From: Tomocerus qinae | Taxonomy: Eukaryota > Arthropoda > Collembola > Entomobryomorpha > Tomoceridae | Length of the DNA: 64,000 nt | Reading direction: 5' to 3' | NCBI GenBank assembly: GCA_020055645.1 | Contig: CM034548.1 | Span: 4,464,001-4,528,000, forward strand | Part shown: positions 50,918 through 62,404 of the stretch, piece by piece | How positions within the stretch are numbered: position 1 is the first letter of the stretch | Layout of the letters: each line of letters starts with the position of its first letter | Position numbers and translations under genes: made by a program | Notes under the pieces: model-generated | Told to the model about the DNA's origin: nothing | Seen by the model: the letters and a program-made list of their open reading frames with translations, nothing else | Databases searched by the model: none

Positions 50918-51624
50918 TACCGTAATATTCGAAATAATTCCGCGCGGAATTATTGTTTCAAGCGCATAAAATAATTCCTGAAAAGACGCGGAATTATTTT
51001 TCAAACTGTCAATGTTTGAAAGTTTGACTTTCGATGGAAATAAAAAAAGGTTTTTATAAAAAATGAATTATTTATCATTTGAAGACAGTGATATATCCAT
51101 CGGATCATTTAGGTCGAGGTCAATGACCTTTTCGTCCGAGGGCAGCAAAATGTCATTCTCTAGGATCTAGGGCTCTTCCATTTGCATGTACTGCTGCCGT
51201 AGCATTTCTCTCCCTTCATTACAAACCTTGCCTGGTTTGAAGACCGTAATTAAATTGTCCTGACTCCCATTCTCATAAATTATTAGCCTTGATTTTAAAA
51301 TCCAAATTTCTTGACACGTAGGTACTAGGAATAAAAAATACACGTTCTTTCTCTGTCTCTGCCATTTCAGAGTGATTGCAGATTGCAACTAAACTACCAC
51401 TATGCCAGATACCTAGAACACTAGAGCCCTCCATACGCAATGTTCATGTTTAGTAAACATCCACTTATCTAAGTGAGTTTAGGTGCCTTTTACCCACATT
51501 TGCATATCTCTTATCAAAATTTACATACATTTTATCTACATTAACAAACATACGCAGAATTATTTCGATACGCAGAATTATTACCAATAACGGCCGAAAA
51601 CGCGAAGTAAAATCGGTATTATTG
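50918..51624 (-). mobile_element. pogo/Tigger-like transposon fragment (copy B)
   Basis: The left end reads TACCGTAATATTCGAAATAA, then the palindromic AATTCCGCGCGGAATT. On the minus strand, 51,390-51,070 encodes the same C-terminal peptide as copy A (GSQDNLIT.FKPGK.CNEG.EMLR) with its acidic end, interrupted by a stop near 51,165. Beyond the coding piece, 51,541-51,624 matches the left part of copy C ('cagaattatttcgatacgcagaattattacc'). The catalytic domain is missing. Confidence 0.7.
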
Positions 51625-51634
51625 TTTCTATGTG

Positions 51635-51815
51635 GTAAATCAACCCGTTAATTAGTGTTTCTATGGTAGTAACAATCAGTTAGCGTTTTCATGGTAGTAA
51701 AGCAATCAATTAGCGTTTGTATAATATCAAAGCAATTAGAGTTGATGTGGTAGTTAAGTAACCAACTCGTTTGTATGGTATCTAAGCAACCAATAAGCCT
51801 TTCTATAATTAGTTT
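51635..51815. repeat. decayed tandem repeat, unit about 36-40 bp
   Basis: About five units share the plan 'ttagcgttt.tatggtagtaaagcaatcaa'. The copies at 51,652, 51,680, 51,712, 51,750 and 51,785 differ by several bases and small indels. No coding capacity. Confidence 0.65.
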
Positions 51816-52463
51816 TTTATTGCTAAATTGAATATTAGACATTATTAAATGAAAGTTGTGTTTCTGTTTTATTTAATAAGAAAATTTGTTTCTTTTGTTG
51901 TATTAAATAAAATAATTAGGGTTGAATTAAGGCAGAGGTTTTACCTTTATTGTGTTTCAAGATTTTCCACCTAGAATTTGTTTGTAATGTATTACAGCAA
52001 CGAATTAGTATATATTTTCTTCCTACAATTACAAAAGTTGCAACTTAAATTAATAGATGCTTTATCACAGAATAGTAAAACCAAAAAAATTATTGCATAG
52101 GTACTTTCATTATATTTAACAATTGATAATCATAATAGGACCGTCTATAACACGGAAAAAATCGATCATAATCGATTTTGACGAAACTATTTTAATCCTC
52201 TGTGCAGCCGCGAAAGCTAAAATTAATCGGCTAGTAACAGACTAATAATTTTACGAAATTTTAGCCAGTCGGCCAGTCTGGGGTAGCTCATTTTGATAAA
52301 GCGGTTCTGATACTGACATTTGATGTAGCCTAGCACATACGGATTGTCAATTTCGAGCACTCAATGCCTCAGAAAAAAACTTTCTGGTAGACAGGATAAA
52401 AATAAAAATATCTAATGCTCATGAATGGTGCTACTAATAAATGTAGGTTGAGTATTTTAAATA

Positions 52464-52911
52464 TACCGTATTAATCGAATTAATTCTCCCGGTTGTTATT
52501 GTTTCATTGGCCTTTTTTTAGCTCCTGAAAACGATGAAAATCGGTATAGTTAGCCAGGGTGGTGAATTATTTCGATACCGAGAATTGTTTTGCAAACATT
52601 CAATTTTTATTAAAGTCCGCGTGCATAGAAAAGTAAATGTCTCGATTCCCATTTATCCTTTATGATAATTTATATTAATAGGAAGTGTAGAAAATGGATC
52701 ATAAGGGGACTAGGGTTAAGTACATGTGCACTCAAATATACCTTCTACCTGGCCTGACCTACTGAAACTTAGATTGAGATGACGAATTATTTAGATATGG
52801 AGAATTATATTTCAAAGACTATTATTTTGCTCTTGAAAACGATAAAAATTGGAATAGTTACCCGGGGGAGTACTATTTCAATTATGGAGAATGAATTCGA
52901 TTAATATGGTA
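52464..52911. mobile_element. 448-bp non-coding TIR element of the Tigger-like family (copy D)
   Basis: Left end TACCGTATTAATCGAATTAA and right end, reverse complement TACCATATTAATCGAATTCA, form about 27-bp inverted repeats with three mismatches. Internal words such as 'gaattatttcgatacc' and 'caaacattcaatttttatt' are shared with copies A-C, but no transposase frame remains. It is a MITE-like derivative. Confidence 0.7.
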
Positions 52912-53003
52912 ATAAATATACACCAGCTTAAAACGGTAAGACTACGTTTGGGATAGTATTTACAATATTTAAATTTTTTCCTTTTCAATATGGTGTGTAT
53001 ATA

Positions 53004-54347
53004 TACCGTAATAATCGATATAATTCCGCGTACACGGAAGTATTTCGATTTTACTTGGTTTTTTGGCTGACATTGGTAATAATTCTCCGTATCGCAATAA
53101 TTCCGCGTACCTACACCTGTGAATGTTTGTTAATGTAGATACAAAGTATGTAAATGTTGATCAGAGATATGTAAATTTAGTCAAAAGGCATACAAATTTA
53201 GATAAATAAGTGCATGTGTACTAAAGATGTAAGAACATTGGCTTATTTAGAGATATGTTCTAGGTATCTAGCATGGATAGAATTAGTTGCAGTCTGCAAT
53301 CACTCTGAAATGGTAGAATCAGAGAAAGAACGTGTATTTTTGACTCCACAAAGACCAAGGCTATTAATTTATGTGATTGGAAGTTAGGACAATTTAGTTA
53401 CCACCTTCAAACCAAGAAAAGATCGCAATGAAGGGATAGAACTGCTACGGCAGAAGTACATGCAAATGGAAGAGACCTTGATCCAGGAGAATGACATTTT
53501 GCTACTTTAAGAGGAAGACGACATTGACCTCGACCTAATTGATCAGATGGATATATATCTTTCAGATGATGACTAATAAATATAGTCTGGAACATTAAAT
53601 AGTTATCAGAAAACCCATTGTCATAAAAATTAACATTCCTCATTCACAAGGAGTTTTAGGACAACGGTTTTTCTGATAACTTTTGAATGTTCCATACTGT
53701 ATATGTATTACTAGTGGCCCCAGTACTGTTAGACCCCCAGTGCTGTTATTGGAATTTACAAAAATTTGATCGCGGGCAATAAAACTTTGCATTAGTATTC
53801 CCACGGTATCTAAGCCCATGGTAACGACAACGTCTCCGGGGAATTTTTGCCAGCTTTCGAATTAGATGTTCCACGCATCTGTGTACGACCACAGGGAGAT
53901 ATCTTCTGTTATAAATGGGAAAGTCCCCTAAAGTCAAACACCTTTTGGAATCACGCTCATCAGAGCATATAGTACAGATTTCAACACAGAATTACAAATT
54001 GGTGTTGTATTTGCATGTTGACATACATTGAATGTGAATATTTTAAATTATGTCCGCGCAGGCGCATTTCAACAAAAAGCTTCAGCATCCACGATTCTCT
54101 TATTTTTCTTATATAGATAGATAGATAAAACCTATTTTTATTTTTTGCATTTAAAATCAAATGAACATTTAAACATTGACTGTTTGAATAATAATTCCAC
54201 ATATCGAAATAATTCCACGTCGAAAAGTCGTAACATAGTAGATTTTTTGGAAAAAGCGGAATTATTTCGACACTTTTAGCTTTTTCACAAGTATTTTATG
54301 CCTTTGAAGCAATAATTCCGCACGGAATTATTTCGATTATTACTGTA
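53004..54347 (+). mobile_element. pogo/Tigger-like transposon remnant with nested insertion (copy C)
   Basis: The ends TACCGTAATAATCGATATAA (left) and, reverse-complemented, TACAGTAATAATCGAAATAA (right) form an inverted pair. From about 53,290 to 53,575 the plus strand retains the same region as copies A and B: 'gaagggatagaactgctacgg', then the acidic end 'gacattgacctcgaccta', but with stops and indels. The 3' UTR, starting 'acattgactgtttgaa', is found only at about 54,170. The stretch 53,583 to about 54,110 is therefore inserted material, beginning with the MITE at 53,583-53,699. Confidence 0.65.
53583..53699. mobile_element. 117-bp mariner-type MITE nested in copy C
   Basis: The left end TAGTCTGGAACATTAAATAG and the right end, reverse complement CAGTATGGAACATTCAAAAG, continue as about 35-bp inverted repeats ('gttatcagaaaa'). 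TA flanks both sides (53581-53582 and 53700-53701). It is non-coding and sits a few bases after the acidic end of the degenerate transposase frame. Confidence 0.75.
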
Positions 54348-54760
54348 TATAGGCGGGCTTCTGTAACGACTTATTAATATTATCTACTCTAAATGGGAAA
54401 AAGTATAAATCCCCACCTAAATTGATACTACCAAAGGCAGGGACTAAGATTAGAGCTAGAAATGGCGGCGGATACCCATCACGGCTGGGATCTATGTATG
54501 GAAAGCGGCTGTAAACCGACATACACTAAGAATTATATAAAATCGTATGAAAGTTAAAGCTAAGAAGAAATATTGTTTTCGGCCTCTCGAAACAAAATTA
54601 TTGCAAAAGAATTTTGTCAATGTAAATATCATCTTTCAACATACTTGAAATACATTTTTTGACAATTTTGGCTATAAATGGAATAAACTCCGAATTTTAG
54701 GAAAAATCTTTTTCTGATTATGCAACATAGACAGGATAAGAAAAACAGCTTTGCATCGAT

Positions 54761-54833
54761 GCCCCCGTGGCCCAATGGATAAGGCGCTGCACTCCTAATG
54801 CAGCGATTGCGGGTTCGAGTCCCGCCGGGGGTT
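54761..54833 (+). tRNA. tRNA-Arg (anticodon CCT)
   Basis: The 73 nt fold as a cloverleaf: acceptor GCCCCCG/CGGGGGT, D arm GCC...GGC, anticodon arm CTGCA-CTCCTAA-TGCAG, and T arm GCGGG-TTCGAGT-CCCGC. The anticodon CCT (54794-54796) reads AGG. It has no intron. Internal box B (GGTTCGAGTCC) is intact. A T6 run at 54840-54845 gives a Pol III terminator seven bases after the end. The discriminator base is T, whereas A or G is usual for arginine tRNAs. Confidence 0.93.
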
Positions 54834-54839
54834 GTTTAC

Positions 54840-54845
54840 TTTTTT
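54840..54845 (+). terminator. Pol III T-run terminator of tRNA-Arg
   Basis: Six consecutive T, a few bases after the tRNA 3' end, form the standard RNA polymerase III stop signal. Confidence 0.85.
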
Positions 54846-57800
54846 GCTAATTGTTAAATAAAACACATAGTAAAAATCCACGATCCCTTTGAGCCAATAT
54901 TTATTATTATCGTTGCTTTTTTTAAGTTTCAAGCAAGCTAAACGTCCATGTACACAACTGAATCTTTTTAACGGTTGTCTGAATTTTATTAACAACGATT
55001 TGATTCAATTTGACTGAAATTTAAAAAAAATTGGTGAGCCGCTCCAATGCAAGCAAGTACCGGTACCTACCTAAAATAATATACGTTATTTATGAACTGC
55101 TTTCAACATATAAATACATGGTGCATGCTACAATCTTATGCGCGGGTAAATGTTGGAAAAGGTTGAGAAATCATCGAATATTGTGAAAATCTATGAACTG
55201 ACAGGATACCTGCGTATAACCACTTTTTTGATCCCGCTGAGTTACAGAACGATCATCTTTATGATGGTTTATAGCTATCGTTCTTTCTAGCAGGACCACA
55301 TCCATTATAATATTGCATTGTAGATCCATTGTACAGAGTAGTTAAGGAGCCTATTATATCTTTGCTGTAGAATGAAATACAGAGAAAATGCAGATAAATG
55401 AATTGATGGGATTATTTAAACATTTCTGAAAATAAATATGCAATGCGAATGAAATGAAGCAACCAATAACTTGTATCATAATCTTTATATGTATTTATTT
55501 ATTTCGTTTCCACTTCGTTTTATTTTGAACTGGATTCTACAAAGGGTCCACCACTGCACTTTTGCATTCATTACTTTAACTCATTAATCAATTCTATCAA
55601 ATATTTAAATTCACTTAACTTAAATACATTTACACTGATAGGCATTCTTACTCTAAACCTGATATATTGTGATTTCCTTACATTTCAATGAATTGTTTAC
55701 TTACATAATGTTTGTAAACCATCTAAAATTAATTGCACATTGACAGTATTATTTTATATTTACAATTTAAATGAGATTCCAAAATTGACCGTTAAATCTG
55801 TCCACAATACATACATTATATGACAATAAATATTTGTGACCCGATCCTTTAATTAGCACTTTAACACTACTGTTACATTAAAGTGTGTTTAAGTTGTACC
55901 AATTTACTCCATACTATTATTAGTGACCTACTGTAAGTATCTAATAATATGTTCATCTTCATTTAATACAGATATATGTGCGTACATTTAATTAAGGGAC
56001 ACTATTGTATTTATCTGTACATTAGGCTATTCCTATTTAATTCACTATAATATCTATTTGCAAAAAATCTGTTGCTTCTTTGTAGAAAAAAATTGTAAAT
56101 AAGGTATCATTTTGTATGTACACATAAAAATTAGCATGTTATTTATACCACGAAGATTTGCTAAAGAAGGAAAATGCATTGGAAAACTGAGTCGAACGAA
56201 ATCATTCTTTTGAGAAATTTCCAATAGCATTTACCAAGATTCAAATTTGTGTGACCACACAATGTGCCAACTATTTTAACTACTACACGCCCGTATATCT
56301 AACTTAACATCTCTACCGGTATGACTCGACTAAAAATCATAAAAGTTGTTTTGCAATCAGAAATATTTTCTAGCATAGTATTGCTTTATAGACCAATGAA
56401 ATAATGTTCAACCAAGAGTTAATCATATCATATTTATCTATAATGGCAATAACTAATTAGTCAATTTTAATGCTTATAATTATGTAATCAAGGTGTGCAG
56501 AAGTTTTTCGTGTGAAATGTATCTTTTAAATCTGTCGATGTATTGGTATGAATAATGCTCGAAGATATTTGTATTTTTACATATTAATTTTGAAGTCTCT
56601 GCATTTGGATTGCTTACAATTTTTATGGATCAGGATCCTGAAGGATCGTTACCGGTCATAAGTATTATAATGCTTGAAAAATTGAATTCATACAGAATTT
56701 GAATGCACAGAAAATTCAGATACGTAAATATAATTTATTATACTACGCCTGTTTTAGGTATTACCTACGAAATGACGTGTTTCGTTATTTTGTGAAGTAG
56801 GTGTCTACTTATTTAGCATATTTTTGGTCTGGTATGCAAATAAATAGTTACCATCTTTCACAACAATTCACCATACCACAGGAAAAGAAATGCACTCCTA
56901 GTCTAATCTTATAAAATTTTGAATCAGTTAGCCCCATTTATTGCTTCAATCAACCTTGTACTAGGCTAGGTCTAGTGATGACCTATGCCTTTGAAAAGCA
57001 GGGTGAATGGGCAGACTTCTCTGCATTAAAGGTACTAAGGAAAGTTGTACACTCAACGTACACAATGAATAATACTCAAAAATTGCCTGTATTTGAAACC
57101 TTTATTATTTTTATGTATTAGATGTCCTAATTGTCGATCTGATAAAACTGAAATGTGTGGAACAGAAAAGAAAGGTATAAAGCAATGAATTGCGTAAAGG
57201 AACGAAACTGCAGATAAAGCTCACGGTTTTAGCTTTTATTTCTTAAGCTATTATCAGAGGCATATTATTAACAAAACCTTTTTTTCTTCATTGGAGTAAC
57301 ACAAGCGACGCCTAGTGAATCCTTATAGCGCAGATTAGGGATGCGTGTAGCATTACTACTCAAAATACAACAACGCAACTGAATTTCCATAAATATATAC
57401 AGATCACTATTGAGTTGACTAATAACAGTAAAAGCTTCCACATGTGTAAGCTGTGTATTCCCGATGAATTAAACAAGTACGTCAATGCATTTGGATTATT
57501 GAAATTGATTTATTTTACATTTTGGGGACTTCTACGTGTAAAGATAAATAACAGTGAATAAGCCCGATGGATGTGATATGTATAATTATATTCCACAATT
57601 TGTATGCATTTGTCAGTGTCGGCATTGCATACAATGTCTCATTATTGCTTTCTAATACGTAATGGAATTCCATGCATGTGCCAATGCATGTGATTCCCAC
57701 CCAAGCCTCATTCACCATCAGGAAACAACGATCTTTTAAAATCTATATAGGTACCTACCTACCTAATATAAAGTTTGTTTGTCGTGAACCTAAATACCAA

Positions 57801-60800
57801 AATCCCATCTGTCGTTTTATAAATACTTGACAAACTCTTATTTAACTTTATTCGCAATCTCTAAAACTGAATAAGAAAGCTAAAGATCTATTTATTCTTT
57901 GTATTTCCCATTCAACTGCTCTATAATATAGCCCTTAGAGTACTAAGTATTAAATAACTACATTAAGTTAAGGATCTTAGAAATACTTACTTACTTTGTT
58001 TATGGAATCTTTGACTCTGACTCTTGGATTGGTAAAAGGTTTAGTCTCCGTTGAGGAAAATATGAATCTTCACTCATCGGAGAACCTTAGTAGGCTTACA
58101 GAATGCCAATACTTGTATGTACTTACGTATTACATTTAAAGAATGGTATTAAATATCTCATCTAATGAACTAACTAATAATTGTATTCACCCACAATTGT
58201 CACTTTAGTTTACACTAGTATAATACAAGGTTATGCTACTTGCTTGGATATACAATTGCATTCTATTTTCGACTCTTTTGTACCTGGACTACCTGTCTTG
58301 AATAACTCTTCTGATTCGGATAACTGTTACGGATAAAATACATTTAGTATCTAACAAACCTAAGAACGGGATACGTATTTTCAACAACTTTCAACAATTT
58401 TCCGAGGTCAATCCCGTTTATAATGCATGACTGGATTTGCTACCTTCCCGCATTCACCAGAATATTTCATTTGCGTCTAACTTTACCATCGTACTTGTGA
58501 CCATTTTATCAGTACCTGTAAGTAATTATATCTGGGACATATCCATCCGGTAGGTTAAATTTTGAGTAGCTATCTATTAAGATATGTCAAACAAATGTTT
58601 AATTAATATAACCTGCACATATCTAATCTTTTATAATTGCTTGTCTGTAATTGCCACACAATCGTTCCAACTAACTGATAGCAATTTGAAATTTTTGGTA
58701 ACCCAGTTATAATTTTTCGTCCAATCGAGCAAGAATTGGGATGGTCAACATTGCTACTACGATATATTTATGTAGCGTATATAGATATTAAAGATATGTA
58801 TGAGCTGTATGCATAAAAAGTATGCCAATGGATAGGAATTGGTTCGGTAGGTAGGTAATTGATATCGGATGATGAAAAACTTATGTACTTCATTTTATGG
58901 AATTCAGCGTAAAGAATTAAAAATAAACGTTTTAGGCGTAAATGGTACTAAATATGTGAAACTTCGACTTATTTCTAAGACCTAACTAAATATTTTACAT
59001 CTAACATAGTGATGACCCTGTAGAGTAGTAGAGGTTTTAACAAGCCGTAGGATTGTAAGTTTCTGTGACATTAATTACTAAGCTGTTAAACGTACACTGG
59101 CGCTTAATGTACATATTAAATCCTTATTTTAGTTTATTTACCATTTTGTTTTGAATTTAAAATGTTTCCACAATATTCCTTTTCACTCGAGTGATCTAAT
59201 TTGTCTACATTTTGCATCTTATAAAATTACTTTGTCATAGCTGCTATACATAGTCATTATATACAGCGGTTAACTACAAAGGCCATAAAATGTACAGTTC
59301 CTAAACAACGTCTCATCTATTCTAAAAAATCTGACGTGATGTACAGCAGATTAGGTAACTAACTTAACTGAAGGACATGCACGTCAAAAAAGTATTATGA
59401 GGTACCTATAGTCTATTCCACTGTTATTGCAATTGTTTAGTAATCATAGGTGGCTAACGAGCAGCCAACTTAAGTAGGTAGGTACCTATGCAACGGAATT
59501 GAGAGGTTAACATTCAGTACAATACAAACTTTTATTGGTTGTTATTATTATTAGGATTATTTGGTTGCACTCGCTTCGCTTGTCTCATTGTTTCCATATA
59601 AGTATTTAAAATGGCAGCAGAGTTTCTGCTTTCACTAATATATTTTAGCTATGCGTTGTATCTTTATATTATTCTTAATTGTGGTCGTGTAATTTCTGTT
59701 TCTACTTTTATCGAATTTAATATCTAATTAGCTCCTCTATAGCTTTGGGACTACCTTTTATTCTCAACAATCGCTTATTATACTAAAGGATGATGGTTAA
59801 ATAAGTGCAAACTTACAATTAGAGTTATTGCATATCATTTAATTGTTCATTTGAAGACTAAATAAGTATCTTAGTCTGTAGTTACGTTCCTGACAACATT
59901 TATCTTAGCAAAATGATATGTACCTATATATGTGTAACATAGTATAATAAATAACCTTTTTAGTATTTTGTAACTGCACACAATTGAGAATCATACCAGC
60001 AGTATCATGTAACACTAGCGTGGAATTATTTAGAATAACCTTGTTTATTATTGTTCATAAATGCCATGCCACCGCATTGTAAATATAATGATTATAACCA
60101 AATCGTTTTAATTATTTCGTTGGTATTTCTAAAGGTGCTTAGTATGTCCTCTGCATAAATCAAGCGCCTTTATCGTGAGCTTTATTCTGGTCTGGTTTGA
60201 TTCAAGATCAAGTATATAGTAAAACAATTTAGCCGCCAATAACTACATCGTCCATAAGTTAAGCATAGAACAATAACCAACCATTTTCAGATGAGGAGTT
60301 GATGAGCAATGGTATAGGAGGAAACAAATGACAACGGTACACCCAACGGTATGCAAAATTTGCATAAGCTCGACACATTTTTCGACTTTGGAAGTTGACA
60401 GTAAATAACTGCACGAGAAACTCCTATTCTTAAACTACCTACTTACATGATCAACATTAACAAGTCTATAAAGATAAGATCAGGTATAAGATAGCTACTT
60501 ACTTTACACTATCTGAGACTCCAGTTACCTACGATACTTGGATGCAATGAGCAAATGCAAGCTGGACTCACTAGAAAACATACGGAATAAAAAATTCTGT
60601 CACCGAAGTGACAATGAGCGAGGGAGGAAATATTCTCAGCTCTCCGTAAATGTGACACGATTTGCGAGGAGTAGGAATTAATGGTCGTTTGTAAATATTA
60701 CTATACATAATATAACTAGTTGTATGTAGGTACACCTTATTGTATATTTCTAGTAGTAGGTAATAATAAATGATCGTTCGAAGCATAACTGTGTTTGGCT

Positions 60801-62404
60801 GCTGAAATTGAGCATGGTTCAATATTTTAAATCAGTCAATCACTAATAATCAACTGCTGTACAATTATAATACAACAGACTAGTTTGTAATTTGCACGAT
60901 GTCTACATTTAAAGATGCTACAGCTCCTAACCATCATAACGTGTTTAATATGCATTGCAAATGATATGTGGATTTCCTATTCCTACCTACAAACAGGTGG
61001 TGGCTTAATGCTACAGACAATAATATATGTACATGTATTTACTTTTTACATAAAAACGGTTTCTTGTGTATTATCATACATTTTAATAGATAGTGATTGA
61101 TTCATTGTCTCATGTGTTTTACACCATAATAATCTAAATATTTGTATTCTATTTTCTAGGAATACGAGGATTATTCTCACGCTTGGGAATTCCTTCAAGC
61201 CAAGATGTGCTTGGTTAGTCAAATAAACTGCGAATACCAAAAGCCAATGCAAGTTACAATTTTTGCGTGTTCTTATTTTTACTCAGCTTGAGTTCCCTGC
61301 CGTAGACTAAGTTAACTCAAGGCAAAATTAGTAGAGGTATATAGATCCAACGTTCGTAAATAATTGGGATCCATCAATCGTTTTTGACCACTTTAGACGT
61401 AGTAAAATGTAAAATCCTTTTGCACTCATTTGGTGGCTGAAACAATATTCGTTTAAGCAATTAGCTGAATCCAGATTAGAAAACCCCTTAATGCATTGCA
61501 ATTAGATTGAACAATAAAGTCTATTTCTACGTGATAACAATGGAGACTAATTGCTCTTCAGCGGTAAAGTGATACTGACTAATTACACTGTAATGCGGTT
61601 TGGCATTGGTTTGGTGTGTGTATTTGTCTCAACTAAAATATAATATTTAGGTGAAAATGGTACACCAACTTAAAATGAGAAATGAAATTGGATTTTTCTA
61701 TTTACATGTACTACGACGTGTGAGTGGAATTCATATGATTTTTACATCAGTTTGCATAGTTTCTAATAAATGCTGAAAGATAAATTTTCTTTACATATTT
61801 ACCCTTTGAGGCTGTCATCTTACCTGAATTCGATATGCTTCCGTTGCTTGGTAGGACTTTTGCTTTCAATGCAGTTTCCTCATCTTATGTAATTTGGTTT
61901 ATCATAATAATAACAATGGCCATGAACATTCGACATCCACGCATTCAATCTTCCATTTAATAAATTTAATTTTTACTCTCACTCGTATATGCTGTAGTAA
62001 GTATAAGTGGTTTGATTTGGCTGTGTGAGTGTTCTATTTATTGAACTTAGTTACCTACTGCATTAATGATGCTAATTAGTCGTCCATATGATAGACATCG
62101 TCGTCTTATTGCTATGTGTGTACTTTGATAATATTGGAGACATCTAGCAACTCTTTAGATTGCTATGTCTTGGTTTGTTTCATGTCTGCTGTAAGTAGTC
62201 GTACTCCTACTAATTGTGTTGGTACTTAAGGACTAAGCACTACTTACGCAGACTTAATTTATCCAACCGGTAACTTCACGTACATGCTAGTTAAATACTT
62301 ACAGAATGTCCTAGTATTCAAGTTTTATGCACTTATTTGTAAAAGGTAATAAGATAACTTTGAAAAGATTCTTCTCCCTAGCATTCGACGAGAAAGAGAG
62401 GTGG
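54846..62404. other. gene-free AT-rich region downstream of the POU gene
   Basis: I see no exon or element here. It includes the 3' UTR of the POU gene at its right edge; a candidate AATAAA for that strand is at 62,042-62,037 (tttatt on plus), about 365 bases after the stop. The rest contains frequent TAATTA and TTAATTA words and short GTAGGTA runs. It could hold enhancers, but that cannot be shown from sequence alone. Confidence 0.45.

Noticed and set aside
54340-54522. 60-codon minus-strand frame near the tRNA
   Set aside because: It looks somewhat protein-like (SRFPYIDPSRDGYPPPF), but I know no family with it and no extension on either side is visible.
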